NCBI GenBank assembly: GCA_000729835.1
Contig: JFHB01000021.1
Span: 209,222-273,221, forward strand
DNA from: Atkinsonella hypoxylon
Lineage: Eukaryota; Ascomycota; Sordariomycetes; Hypocreales; Clavicipitaceae
Length of the DNA stretch: 64,000 nucleotides
Direction: 5' to 3'
Under the pieces are notes generated by a model, which worked only from the letters and a program-made list of their open reading frames with translations, was not told the DNA's origin and ran no database searches. Each line of letters starts with the position of its first letter. Positions within the stretch are counted from its first letter, which is position 1. Made by a program: the position numbers and the translations under genes. Shown here in pieces: positions 32,191 through 44,840 of the stretch.

Positions 32191-34278
32191 ATGCAATCAG
32201 TCTGGACTAGAGCCAGTCAGGCTCATCGTTGTGGGTGTCGAGCTTGCAGCACTTTGGTTGGCACAATCGGCCGACGAGCTACTGGCGTGACCAGAAGACG
32301 TAAAGCGACATTTGCCGAAATCTTCACAGCTTGCTATAGCTCGGTATTCGCTACTGCTGCGATTGTCGATGCCGTCCGTAAAATTGATCGGAGAAAGGAG
32401 TTGGATCGACAGCTGGAGGAGACGAGGAGAGAATTGAGCGAGTTACAAGAGCAGTCATCCGGTCCTTCAATACCTGAAACGAACTGGCCGCCCTTTTCAA
32501 TAGATCAACTGGACTCTCTGTGGCGGACTTTGAAGGCTATTTATCAACATCGACCATACATGAAAGAAATTCATAGACCGGCAACCGTCAATGTATCCGA
32601 ATTGATAAGCACCTTGAAAGCCGATTTCTACCACGCAAATAGCGAAACTTCTCTCCTTTCGATGCGACAAACCGACTACGAAAAGCTAGAGAAAGATATC
32701 ATGGCAGAAGAACAAGATTGTCGAATATGGATTCGGCAGCCACAAAACCATAAACAATTGCTTAAAGACACGTTGAATACCGAAAAGCTCGTCCAAAAAT
32801 TGCTCCACCGAGCAGAAACTTTCGGTACCGGCCCGTCTCATAGCCCAGCCCTAGACGAAGCTCGACAAATCGCCAATAAGGGATACCCAGACTTCTCATA
32901 TCCATCTATTGATCCCGAACGTGCACAAAGCAATACATTATCCCTGAATAGCCAGATTAGAGCCCTGATAGATGAAGATCATCTCAGCATCAAAGACAAG
33001 GTTGGAAGAATTTGCTACAATTTACTCGTATCAGCCTATCCTCCTGATATGCACACATACAACACACTTATCGTGGCCTTCGACAAGTCTGGCCAGCACG
33101 GCCTGTCCGACGCCGTGGTACACTCCTTCTTTCACCATCGTCTCATGAAACCGACACCTTCGACTTACGCAGCGATCCTCAACCACTACAAGTCCAGCAA
33201 CAACCACGGGCAATTTCTTCGCGTCATTTCGTGCCTGGCCGGACTTGACGCTCTCACGGGCGCCAAAATAAAAAGGCGACACGTCAATGACGTGAAGCAA
33301 ATACGCTACCTACAGTTTTGGGCAGCAAATACGAAACGTAGAACACAAACTGGACAATGGGTATGGGAGCATGGTCCTCTGGGCACGACTGTTGTCGAAA
33401 CTCTTTTTGATGGTCTACTTTATTTCAAGCTCTTTGCTGATGCCGCAACGCTGTTTGTGACGTGCGTGCGTGCTGGGGTTGCCTTGAGTACGCAGACGAT
33501 GATACATGTGTTTGATGAGTGCGTCGCTGCTCTAGACTGGCGAGCGGCTGTCAAAATGGTACGAGGGCTACTAGTTAGCCTGCCAGCGTGGGAGCAGTTC
33601 TTATCGCAAACAGATGATGCTACTGCAGCGCATCTCTTGAGCCGGACGTCCGCCTTGATGGATCTCTGTGGCTTAGGTGGGAATGGGCAAGAGCCGAGTA
33701 AACAGCGCCTGGCAAATCTTTATGTATCCGTCCCAAAATGGAAACGGTTTCTCGAGTTCATGGCGCAGACAAACCTTCTGATACCAAATGCGTGGCCCGT
33801 CAACTTTCATACACCCGATGACAGATTCTCTGATGCCTCCTCCGGACACCGGCGGCGCTTGCTACAGCTTGAGAGTCTATGGAAGGAATACGAACATGTT
33901 TGCAAGACAACGAATTCCATTGAGAGCAAATTACTATATCCAGATTTTTCGACTAATTTCCGAACATCCTTGGCGTTACATATTGGGCGCAACGCCGTGA
34001 ATCGGTCGTTCAAATTACGTCTTGACGTGGAGTTTGCTTTGCCCACATATCCACGAATCTCAAGACTACCACAGCACTCTTCATGTGCAAAACGACCGCA
34101 GCACTTATTACGTGCAGCAGCAGTCAATATCAGTGACGAACCCTTGATCACAAATACAAAATCCACGACTGCCAGTGACAGGCGTCCAAAGGTCAAGCCG
34201 ATCCGAGATCACAGGAAGCAGTGGCATCGTCGGCCGCGGCGACGGGTTGGGCACGAAAGAAAAGTTCCACCCCATTGA
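32191..34278 (+). CDS. Mitochondrial pentatricopeptide-repeat-type protein
   Basis: Likely an RNA-binding factor of mitochondrial gene expression. Single exon, 695 residues. The first 40 residues are rich in Arg, Ser and Thr with no acidic residue, as expected of a mitochondrial targeting signal. A hydrophobic patch and a charged helix (KIDRRKELDRQLEETRRELSEL-like, about residues 68-92) follow. PPR-like helical pairs are clearest around PDMHTYNTLIVAFDKSG and TPSTYAAILNHYKSS (about 287-340), and others follow. The last 80 residues are basic and not recognisably conserved. Another frame is open at 34175-34408, so a frame change or unseen intron near the 3' end is possible. The particular target RNA cannot be told. 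Confidence 0.75.
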   Translation: MQSVWTRASQAHRCGCRACSTLVGTIGRRATGVTRRRKATFAEIFTACYSSVFATAAIVDAVRKIDRRKELDRQLEETRRELSELQEQSSGPSIPETNWPPFSIDQLDSLWRTLKAIYQHRPYMKEIHRPATVNVSELISTLKADFYHANSETSLLSMRQTDYEKLEKDIMAEEQDCRIWIRQPQNHKQLLKDTLNTEKLVQKLLHRAETFGTGPSHSPALDEARQIANKGYPDFSYPSIDPERAQSNTLSLNSQIRALIDEDHLSIKDKVGRICYNLLVSAYPPDMHTYNTLIVAFDKSGQHGLSDAVVHSFFHHRLMKPTPSTYAAILNHYKSSNNHGQFLRVISCLAGLDALTGAKIKRRHVNDVKQIRYLQFWAANTKRRTQTGQWVWEHGPLGTTVVETLFDGLLYFKLFADAATLFVTCVRAGVALSTQTMIHVFDECVAALDWRAAVKMVRGLLVSLPAWEQFLSQTDDATAAHLLSRTSALMDLCGLGGNGQEPSKQRLANLYVSVPKWKRFLEFMAQTNLLIPNAWPVNFHTPDDRFSDASSGHRRRLLQLESLWKEYEHVCKTTNSIESKLLYPDFSTNFRTSLALHIGRNAVNRSFKLRLDVEFALPTYPRISRLPQHSSCAKRPQHLLRAAAVNISDEPLITNTKSTTASDRRPKVKPIRDHRKQWHRRPRRRVGHERKVPPH

Positions 34279-36042
34279 AGGAACTTTCATGCGAATCCAG
34301 AAGATTGATGACCCGGTCGTTAACAAAGAAATGGTGCAAGGACCGCGGAGAAGGCACGAGGCATTGACCGCTCGGCTCGTAACCTTTTGCGTCGCTCGCG
34401 AGATGTGATGATGTTAAGAATTGACAAGAGACGGTCATTTGCAAGCCAAATTTACCAGATGTATCACTTTAGGAGCATAGCATCCGTACTGTACAAAGAA
34501 TATTTCATGTACATGACATTATACATGCTTTGACGCACATCAAGACGCAAGGCATATTCTTCTACGGAGTACAAGGACCTACAAACTACATAAATCAACA
34601 GTCCTGCGACTCCCCTTTCCCCTCTTGGAGACTAATCAATGCTAGAAATGACAAGGAAAGTCGGTGTACTAAAACTTGTTCTGTCGCATCTGACCATTGT
34701 ATAGTTACCGCTTGAATTATCAGAGGCATAGGATTCAATCGCGCAACAAGGTTGAGGCAAGGGGCCATGCTAAATAACGCAGCACGTTGCTCGCAATGAG
34801 GACTTGGATTGGTGAGCAATTGGTGCGACAAGGACGGGCTCAGTAAGGTTTCAACGTAGACACGCCACGAGGCGTGGCTGAATACGGCTAGTAAGATGAT
34901 GCGAGTTTGACATTTGTGAGCCAAGTTGCACCCAATCGGATTCGCTATCTCGTCCACGGTCGCCAATGAGGAGTCGGAGTGGTGAGAGGGCGATGGCAGG
35001 GCAGCGGCGTGGCGGATAGAGGTACGCCCCTTATCTCCCAAGGTGCCGCGTAAACAGTTCTGTGGCGGCTCCTGCTTCGTTGTATCGTTGCCGCGTGGTT
35101 GCCGCATGGTTGCTGCTGCGCGGTTGCTGCGATGCTTTAACTAATGCGCATGCCGCATCCGTCTTTTGACGATGCTGCATCGCGCTTCGTCATAAATCAT
35201 ACAAGAAAACCGGAGCACATGCCTTTAATAGCCGCTTCTCGTCTCCTCACGTCGCCTCACGTCGCCTCACGTCTCCTGCGCTCGTCAAACCGGAGAGGAT
35301 GGGACAAGGTCTCCACATGCTCTATCCGCACATTCACGGGGCATTGTCGACGTGGAAAGCTTGAAAACGACCGACTCTACAATTCAAGACCCACGAGGCA
35401 CAAGGCACACAAAATCCAATGAATTGCTTCGGCTCTTGCCTGTCAGTCTGATCTCGGAAGCAGTCGCTCGTATGCTGCGCACACTATTTACTGCAGCACC
35501 GTCGAAGGAATTTCCCGCTCTGACGCACCGAGGTAAGAAAGAAAGTGTCGCCAAGGGCTGCGTGGCCTCACGATCCCCTCAGGAATACTCGGTGCCTTGC
35601 AGCGCTAACGCGGGCAGCCGGGGCGCGACTTGACACGGGGAAAGATCACGCGACCTCTTCAGGGTCCAACTCTCCACAAACATCTGCCGCCACTCGGGAT
35701 CGTGGCCGTTTCATTCCGCAAGGTGTAAGTCAGTTTCACCTCTGACTACCGTCACAGAGCTCTTTCTTCTTTCTCTTCTGCATGTCACAGCTCGCATTGC
35801 TCTTTCCTTGACTTCTGCTGATCTGACAGTCTGACTTCTTTGTTCCTTCTCTTTATTGTTATCACGATAGCGCAAGTCCTCAAGGCATGCAGTGAGACAG
35901 AATCCAAGTTCCTTCCTAGACTCGCCAGTTGGTGTTTTCCGCAGGGCTCTTGAATTAGAAAGTGTATTGCAGAGCGTGGACTTGGCACAAGAGTTGGCCT
36001 TTTGAACAGAAAAAAAGAAACGCGAGAGCGTCTCGGCACAAC
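34279..36042. other. Intergenic region upstream of gde1, 1.8 kb
   Basis: Promoter and leader of the SPX gene. It contains a tandem CCTCACGTCG repeat near 35246-35275 and a TACGGAGTA motif near 34564. Pyrimidine-rich sequence at 35755-35860 resembles a fungal core promoter. No gene recognised. Confidence 0.45.
35246..35275. repeat. 10-bp tandem repeat (CCTCACGTCG)x3
   Basis: Three copies containing the half site TCACGT, about 780 bp before the gde1 start. Confidence 0.8.
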
Positions 36043-39000
36043 ATGAAGTTCGGACGGAAGTGAGTTCTCCTTCTGGATTGTCTTCCTTTCGGCTTGCGCC
36101 GTTTTCCTGGGGCAGAGTCACTGAAACAGGAGGTTTTTATCGACGTCTTTGAAGCCTACCGCGAAATCAGGTCCCCGAGTGGGCGGCTTCGTATATCAAC
36201 TACAAAGGTCTAAAAAAGCTCGTCAAGGCCCTTTCTGAAAAAGCTAGGAATGGAGATACGGTAGATACAGCAGGTGGGCATCTTTTCCCATGCATAATCA
36301 ACTCATAAATGAGCAGAAGACTCGGAGTCATAAAAAACCCCGGGTCCACTAAATCATGGCTCTGCAGAACTCTTCTTCGCACTCGACCGTAATCTTGAAG
36401 ATGTGGACTCGTTTTACAACAAGAAATTTGCTGAGGCATGTCGGCGGCTAAACAACCTTCACAACCGTTATGGCCGCGTCCCTGATGTCGTGGCGACTCT
36501 TGACCAAGATGAGGTTGAAGAGGTAATGGGCGCCCTGCTCGAGCTTCGAACTCAATTGAGAAACTTGCAATGGTTTGGTGAGATCAACCGCAGGGGCTTT
36601 GTCAAGATCACCAAGAAACTTGATAAGAAAGTGCCACAGATTTCCTACCAGCATCGATACATCTCCACCAAAGTTGATCCCAAACAATTCGCCAAGGATG
36701 GGAACATCACCAGGCTACTGTCCGAAATCAATAGGTGGCTATCTGTCCTTAGCGATTCTCAACAAGTTGACGACTCCATGTCAGATCGTTCTACGCGCTC
36801 CCTAGGCCGCGCATCCGCTAAAGCTATGCTCAAGCTGCCACAGGCGCAGCTGGATATACTGGACCAGGCTGTTCGCAACGACGACGTTTCTTCGCTGAAA
36901 TGGGGACTCACAGATGCCAATGTCGCTTCCGATGCATCCGCACAATCGCTACTTCTTAATCTTTTGCAGCGGTCCGTTTCTGGGCGATCAAGGCAATGCA
37001 TAGCATTTCTTCTGACGCAAGTCAAAGATTTGGATGAGCCGGATGACATTAATGGCCGAAACTGCATCCACCGATTGGTCATTCATATTGGACGCACAAA
37101 GCCTAGTTCCCACGACGAAGAATCTCATATCTACCCAGTACCTGTGGGAACACAGTTCACCAATCGCCACCTTCAGCCTGCTGTGTCTTCATCGTTGCCA
37201 GTAAAGGCAATAAACACCAAGGAGTCTGACTTGCTCGAAAAAGAGGACGAGGCAGTTCAGCTCCTGATTTATCTGTTAGATCAGCTGTCTGACGGTCAGC
37301 GACTTGCATTGAAGAGTCGCGACTCCTTTGGACGGCTGCCTCTACACTATGCTGCCCAATTCGGCTTCGTTGTGGTATGCCAGATCATCATGAAGTACAT
37401 GCAAGACTGGAATCAGTTTGATGTTAAGGATGGCATTGATGCACCCGAATGGCATGACAATGACGGCTACGCGCCTCTCCACTTGAGTGTCATCGGTGGC
37501 CACCCGCTCACGACACAAGCCTTGCTCCTTGGCGAAAACTGGCAGGGTAGCAGTGAGGCCAAGATCCAGATCCGAAAGACCATCTCCAGGTCAGGCGCCT
37601 CACTAGCACTGGCCACAAAGTCAAACTATGAACCCATCGTTAAGATGCTGGTTGATGCTGGTGTTGATATCAATTGGACTGACAAGACGGGCGAAACCGC
37701 ATTGCACATAGCTGCCACTTTAGGTCATGAAGGATGTGCTCGCATCATTCTCCAGGGAAGTGATTCTCAGAAAGCGGACATTGAGATTGCAGAGAACTCG
37801 TACTCGTGGACGCCTCTTCATGTCGCCGCTGTTGACGGCTCACCTGGCGTGGTTCAGCTACTGGTCGAGGCAGGCGCCGACGTCTCAAAACCAGATGCAT
37901 CTGGATGGACAGCAAAGGAGCACGCTGCTTTGCGCGGTCACATGGATATTGCGCGGTTCCTGGCCGTGCATATAAATGAAGAGGAAGCTGCTTCCAGAAT
38001 CGCAGCAGGATTACAACAGTCGAATCCCCCGGAGAATTCCTCCATTGACGAGAGGCGGTCAAACGTTGCCAATGCCAGTACCAATGCGCCTCGACCTGCC
38101 GAACCTGTCAAGACTTTTGGCCACCGCTACCTAACCAACGAGAGCCTTGTACTCGTGAGCTTGGGAAGTATGGACATTCGCAAAAAGACCGAGGCTGTGC
38201 ATCTGGACAGCGTTCCTCTCACTGAAGCTCACAGCACCCAGCTCGACACGGCTCTGTCTGTGGTCGTTAGCGCTGCCGGGGCAAATGGCGACCCGACGAC
38301 CATTGATCTTCCAGTACACGACGGCATTTGTACGGAGCCGGTTTTGTTCAAAACCACCGATGCCGCCAAGGTTAAACTCATGTTTGATATCATACCAACT
38401 TATTCTGGTAGCGAGAAGAACAAGATTGGTCGAGCAGTTGCGCTTCTGTCCACGGTGAAGCCTACGATTGGCTCCCGGCGTATGAACCTTCAAGGTGACG
38501 TCTGCGTCCCGATCATGTCCAGCAACCTCGAGGTCATCGGAACGGTGAACTTTAATTTCCTCATCATTACACCCTTCTACCACCCAAACATGGAAATCAC
38601 GTCGCGACAAACATACTGGAGGAAATTGTCATCAACCATGCTCATTGGCCACAGAGGGTTGGGCAAAAATCTTACTTCGAACAAGTCTTTGCAACTGGGT
38701 GAAAATACGCTGCCGTCGTTTATCGCCGCCGCGAATCTCGGCGCACAATACGTTGAATTCGATGTTCAATTAACCAAGGATCATGTCCCCGTCATCTATC
38801 ATGATTTCCTGGTCAGTGAAACAGGCATCGACGCACCCGTTCATACGCTCACTCTGGAGCAATTCCTCCACATTAATCCTGACAAGGGGAGGGATCGAGC
38901 CCCCCAAAATGGCCACAATAGAGATATCCTGGATGAGCTATCGATCCGACCCCGCAGCAATAGTTTTGCGACTCCCAAGCGGTCTTTGTCGATGGGCTAT

Positions 39001-39775
39001 GCAGGCTCCGGTCATGCGGAAATGGAGGAGCGGATGAAACATACAAGAGACTTCAAGGAGAAGGGCTATAAGGCTAATTCTCGCGGCAACTTCATCCAAG
39101 CACCGTTTGCGACGCTTGAGGATCTCTTCCGCAAACTGCCGGAAGAAATTGGGTTCAACATGGAACTGAAATATCCCATGCTTCATGAGAGTGAGGAGCA
39201 TGAAATGGATACGTACGCAGTAGAGCTGAACTCTTTCTGCGACACAGTATTATCCAAGGTTTACGACCTAGCAGGAAATCGTCATATAATTTTCAGCTCC
39301 TTTAACCCCGATATCTGCCTGTGCCTCAGCTTTAAACAACCTTCTATTCCCATCTTGTTCCTGACGGATGCCGGCTGCAGCCCAGTGGGTGATATTCGAG
39401 CATCTTCACTGCAGGAAGCTATCCGATTTGCCAGCCGATGGGACTTGCTAGGCATTGTGTCCGCGGCAGAGCCTCTCATTAACAGTCCACGTCTGGTCAA
39501 GGTGGTCAAGGAAATCGGATTGGTGTGTGTTAGTTATGGAGTACTGAACAATGATCCAATCATGGTTCAGGTAGGCCTTGCCCCTTGGTGACATGTTCTT
39601 CTTCCCCCGCCTGTAGGGCCGACTAACAACCGAAATACAGAGACAAGTAAAAGAAGGCATTGACGCGGTCATTGTTGATAGCGTCCTCGCGATTCGTAAA
39701 GGTCTGACCAGCGGCGAGCCAGCCGTACAGGTATCCAATGGCTCACTTGCTGCGGAACAAGCACTCAGATCTTGA
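36043..39775 (+). CDS. gde1: Glycerophosphocholine phosphodiesterase GDE1 (SPX-ankyrin-GDPD)
   Basis: Large cytosolic phosphodiesterase that splits glycerophosphocholine into glycerol 3-phosphate and choline; the SPX domain senses inositol pyrophosphates and so phosphate status. Four exons: 36043-36059, 36155-36273, 36368-39570 and 39641-39775; 1157 residues. The first exon codes only five full residues; joined to the second it gives MKFGRNLPRNQVPEWAA, the classic start of this family. SPX covers about 1-165, with KFAEACRRLNNLHNRYG. Ankyrin repeats lie at about 360-580 (TPLHVAAVDGS, ETALHIAATLGH). The GDPD domain starts near 803: HRGLG with catalytic H807 and R808, ENT, VEFDVQLTKD and HD, then FNMELKYP. 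Catalytic residues are all present. Pho81/NUC-2 has a similar plan, but the N-terminus and intact catalytic site favour GDE1. Confidence 0.92.
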
Positions 39776-40283
39776 CAGTGAGGGACAGTGATGGCACATG
39801 GGCAAGTCATACATGTGAACAAGGCAATCAATCGTCCAGACAGACCACCAACCCTGTATTTGTTGAATTTTGTGTTTCCAGTCAGATGAGCCGCGTGAAG
39901 CTGCACTATATCACATACCAGAAATAGAAACTTTAAAACATTCTAAACAGCAGTGAATCTAATCACAATAAGTCTACGGAGTAGTATGCACTTATAGCCT
40001 ACTAACTTGACGATGCCACACTTCACAACCTGTACGTCATGGGCCTCAGCTGGGAACAAGATGAGGCCACCGATGCAATTATTGACCCAGGCTGTTTAAC
40101 CGTAGTCGCTATCAGTCCGGCCACCGGCGATATAACCCAGGATAAACACTCGGGGCTTGTACTATGACTAAAGGGGAATAAAAGCCTAGCAATGGACCCA
40201 AAAGGACGAAGAAAAAGAAAAGAAAGCCGCCTTTTTAAGATGTTGCATGGTATACGCACCCCAATGACGCACGAGAGATTTTT

Positions 40284-40300
40284 AAAAAAAAAAAAAAAAA
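40284..40300. repeat. A17 homopolymer
   Basis: Homopolymer about 500 bp after the gde1 stop. Confidence 0.9.
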
Positions 40301-43300
40301 CGAATTATCATGCGTGGGGGTAGTAGGGGTGAAAATGATGTTATCGTCACGAGGCCTCGGACAAGTCTGTCAGACAGCCCTACTGCTGCTCCATGGGCCG
40401 GGGCGCCCAGAATGGCCAGCCAAGCCAAGCTGCTCGGATCCTGGTACAGGACGTGATGGGACATGACGGGCAACGGAAACATGCATCTGCGCGATGCCTT
40501 CCCGATGTCGTTCTGTGTCTGTGGTGGTGAGTGGCGCCTTGCTTGCCTGGCACATGACTACACATTCAACCCGGACTCCTGCTTTGTCGTCAAGAAAAAA
40601 AATTCGGGTTATGCTGCATTAGCATTCGCAGCAGCAGGGGCAACGGCTGCTTTACTCGGCACGCTGCTTGCGTTTTGAAACCCACAGACAGGTTCATGGG
40701 CGGAGTCTCGTCCGATCCACATGATCTTGGTGACCCCTTCCTGCTCGAGGGTGAGCCAAGTCGATCAAATGCGTGCCGCATATTGCCGAGGAATATGTTA
40801 TGCAGTGGTCGTTGTTTATACTCCCTTTATTGCAGAGTATCTAACACCAACATCCCTCGCGACATCGGGCAAGCCGACGTGCCGCGCGGGCGGATAACAT
40901 ATTGGACCTGGACTCAGGTAGGTAGGTATGGCTCAATGCTCCTGTTGTACCAGCATTTGCTCATCATGGCTTCCAGGTGGGCCGGCAGCCTCGGAAGCCT
41001 TCCGTCTCGCATTCGTTTCTTCAACGGCTCAAATGAGGTCCCTACAGAGACAACAGGCGACTGGCCTCTCGACCCTGTCTCATACCTGCCGCACATCTGA
41101 ACCTGTCTCGCTTCCAGTCGTTTGCGACGTTGCCGCTTCATAGAGTAATACACATTTTATTCTCCGCATCGGTAACGGGTCTTGAAGTCACCTCTCTGCG
41201 GCCTGCACGTTACACAACAGCGAGGCGCGTTGGCGGCGTATTCATGCAACAGGCATCTCCGATCTCCAAGCCCACATAGCCAGATCTAGCGTCGCAGTGG
41301 TGTCGTGAAGCAAAGAACTGCAAGTCCCCGGATAGTGTCGATAGTGCTACCGAACTCCTGTCATTGGATAGCCTGCCTCAGCATATTGTGATGGCATAGC
41401 AGCGTCGGCTTTTCTACCACTAGGACGGGCACATTTGGTCAAAAACCCATACCGTCATTGCTTTCGATGGCACGGGAAAAGACGGCCCCTAACTTGTCAT
41501 TCTCCATGACCCAAGTCCAATTGCTATCACGAGGCGTGTCAACTGCATGCAGGTCATGAGTCTGGTCAGTTAGCTAACCGGGTGCTACCGAGGTCCTTTT
41601 GACCTGCTAAAAATGGCCTTTGACCACCTCTTCTCGAATATTGGCGACACAGTCCCACTCACCGGTCTGAAGCATTGACCGTAGAGGGGTTGAAGAAACA
41701 AGGCTGTTTTGTGCTGATTCTCATGTAGCAGTAACCCTGTCTGTCTGTTTGTCTGTCTGCCTGCCTGCCTGTCCACCTGCGTTGTCTCGCGTATCGTCCG
41801 GCTGTGTAACAGTCAATATGTCCGAGACTACGGCGTGCTCCCAAGGTTATGCAAACGGACTGGGGAGATTACATTCTGCCGATGGAATACAAAGACTCGG
41901 GTGATGGGCTCGTTGTTTGTTGTCATTCGGAAAGAATCATGTCTTAATTTGGCCCACGGTTGTAAGGCTCGACGTCGAGCACCGACCGAGCATCGATGAC
42001 ATTTATTCCCAACTGTGCTCATTTCAAGACCCAGAGAAGAACGGGAAATCGACATCTCATTCTGCATGCACATGCCGTGCAGCGTGCGAATCTCTGTGCC
42101 ACATCTGACGTACAGGAAGCAGCCGGCGATGCGGGTGAGGCACCGCCATTTGACGTTGTGTTCCCCTCGGGGAGGCGCAGTGTTGACTGCGTCAATGAAA
42201 GTCAGCACCCGCTGCCGGATCCATAGAACGCACGAAAGGGGTAAGCAGGTACGAGCCGCAATTCCGTACATGACAGAAACGCAGCCTCTTTGGTATGCGT
42301 ATTGGGCATAACGGCGTTGCCCCAGAATAGCTCGCACGGAAGCACCGCGTCATGCCGTTCCCTGCACCCATCCATTGAAGCCGGTGTGACGTTTGGTAAG
42401 ACGATTGGTGAAACCAGTAAGTAATACAGCAATAAGACATCATTGTCATATTACCCAGACGGTAGGGAAAATAATTCGAAAAGGTGTGTTTGCAGGGAGG
42501 CCTGTTTGACCCTCCTCAGATTTATCAGCCACCCGTCTGACGAGAATCTGCAGTGTTTCACCAGATTGCGTGCGAGTTGTTGCATTTTTTCTCACCGGCA
42601 AGACACTCAGGGATCTTGTAGTACATTTCATATCCTAACGCTTGACGAGGAAAGGACATGTAGGAAATTCTGCACCAAGTTTTTTCTTCTGAAGATGGTA
42701 TAACCGTGATGAAATCGCCTTGGACGACAGTGGCCTCGAAAAGATGATCAGATCCGGCCTCTCTCAGTGGGTTAAGTTGAGCTTTGTGGGGTTCACCGAT
42801 GACAAGAAACATGAAGGAGACGAGCGTATATAACTAGTAAAGTGATAGGATATATCAGCACAATGTGGCTTCCCGTCCCAACAGACATTGACAAATACTG
42901 AGTACATAATACCCAGCTTGTCCGTGCCAAATGTCAAACACAAGCAGCCTTTCATGAGGTGCGGAACAGGGCAACAAGAGAAGTCCCGCGACCAGCACCC
43001 CAAAAAAACTGCTAGGGAACAACCCACGGTGATATATAGCTCGCTGGTTATGGAAGATACATGAGAAAAGACACTAACCCTCGATGGTGGAATTCTTCTG
43101 GATCTCTCACCACAAGAAAGCTAGCGCTAGAGTAGCGAAAGACAAGGAATTTGTTTGAGAATAGCTAGCGGAATTTAGCTACTAGACTAACAATAGGTTT
43201 CGAGGGACATACACACGAACATCTACATGGGAAAGAAAAAAAAAAAAAATGGAGTTCAGACAATAATCTCACTTCACGCTAGAGCTTGTTGGGTTATAAT

Positions 43301-43403
43301 AGCTCTATTACCCTAGAACTTGCCCTCTTCATTCGCAGAGGCTCAAAGTTAAAGGTTCCTTGCCAAACCGGCGTTTGGTTCCTGTAGCTGGGATTTGGCA
43401 ACT

Positions 43404-43441
43404 TTTTTTTTTGCTTTTTTTTTCTTTTTTTTTTTTTTTTT
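43404..43441. repeat. T-rich homopolymer run
   Basis: T runs broken by single G and C bases. Confidence 0.9.
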
Positions 43442-44682
43442 GGATGTGGACGAGACAACGAGTTGCCTGCCTATTTTACCAGTCAATACAATACAATGGT
43501 GCGTTGAGGAAGGAAGGTATGCAGGAGGATCCATGTACCTGCTAGCACCCGAGCTTCGCACGAATGTCCTCTGCTGAAAAGATTCGTGACAACCATCCCA
43601 GAAAAGGGAAAAAGGCAAGTAAATTGGAGGCAAGTTCTCGTGTTGCTCTTGTACTGTCCACCGAGTCGAGCTGAATCGCGTTTGCATGAGCGATAAAGTC
43701 GGACTGGCCAGTGACACAAGCTTGCTAGCCAATTGTATCGTGATGGTTTTAGCGATGGGCAGACCAATGGGCAGACCAATGTTACTTGCGTTGCTCATTC
43801 AACATTTCCTAGCATGATGCTGATGTCCCAGGACCGGGATGGTCTCCCCTAGGTTCTGTTTCACTACCATACCATGCAATTAGGATAAAATGCATGGCGA
43901 ATCTCTTTTGTGCATACGTAGGTACTCCGCACCTAGTTTATCTGCTGGATCTGAAGTTTCCGTGCAAATTGGCCAAAAGGACGCGCATCGCTGTCGTACC
44001 GGTTCGTGGTGGGTATGAGTGGCGAGGCTTATTTGTTCCTAGGACGCTTTGGCAGACTGGGATTGCAAAACATATGACATGTGTGTTGTCTCCATCTCCG
44101 TCTTAGTGACGGAGCAGAGTCGAAAGGATCTGGGACCCAAATCTTCGGGTTTGGCTTAATCGCGGGGCGTGGGTACCTGTGGGTGTGCCAGATTTTGCAA
44201 AGTGCGACTTTATTGCGGGGCGCCTTGAGATGGGTTTTGGAAAGGAAGGAGGGAAGGAGGAAGGGATTCCGATTACCTCCGATGAAGGCTGGGAGGCTGC
44301 CATGGCAAAGTACCTGAGTAGCTCGGTATTCAGCAATAAGCCGATGAGTTGCGTGACAGCGAAAGTGTGGCGTGTAATTCAGAACACGAACACAATACTT
44401 GAGGGTACTCGGTCGTCCTTAACTCGTGTCTGGTGCGATTACGAATGTAACAGGACTTCAGTGCTGAGCGGTACGACGTTGTACGACATTGTACGACGAC
44501 GGAGTGGACAGAGGTTTGCATTTACCTATCTTGCAGATTCGGAGAGATACGTGAGTTTCGTGGCGCGATGGGATGGAGGTGTCTTGGAACTATCTACTAC
44601 CTAGGTAGGTATAGACCAATCAATAACTAGGCTCTTTGACTTAGAACGACTTGTATGGATAAGTTTAATACCGTGGGATGCG

Positions 44683-44720
44683 CCACGCAGCCACGCAGCC
44701 ACGCAGCCACGCAGCCACGC
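44683..44720. repeat. 8-bp tandem repeat (CCACGCAG)x4.7
   Basis: Perfect copies. Confidence 0.95.
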
Positions 44721-44819
44721 TAAAAGGGTACTTCTAGCCCAAAGAGATCCATGGCCTGCAACGGCTTTTCGCTTGCGAGCTCATTCAGCAGCCGCAGCGT
44801 GCGTGGCCAGCCATGACTG

Positions 44820-44840
44820 TGAATGAATGAATGAATGAAT
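44820..44840. repeat. (TGAA)n microsatellite
   Basis: Five copies. Confidence 0.95.

Noticed and set aside
32191..34278. Short antisense frames inside the PPR gene
   Set aside because: None shows conserved motifs; the plus-strand frame is continuous over 695 codons with a targeting signal.
42764..43027. Small Cys-containing minus-strand frame, possible secreted protein
   Set aside because: A hydrophobic stretch appears only in a different frame that is closed upstream by a stop; no consistent gene model could be made.
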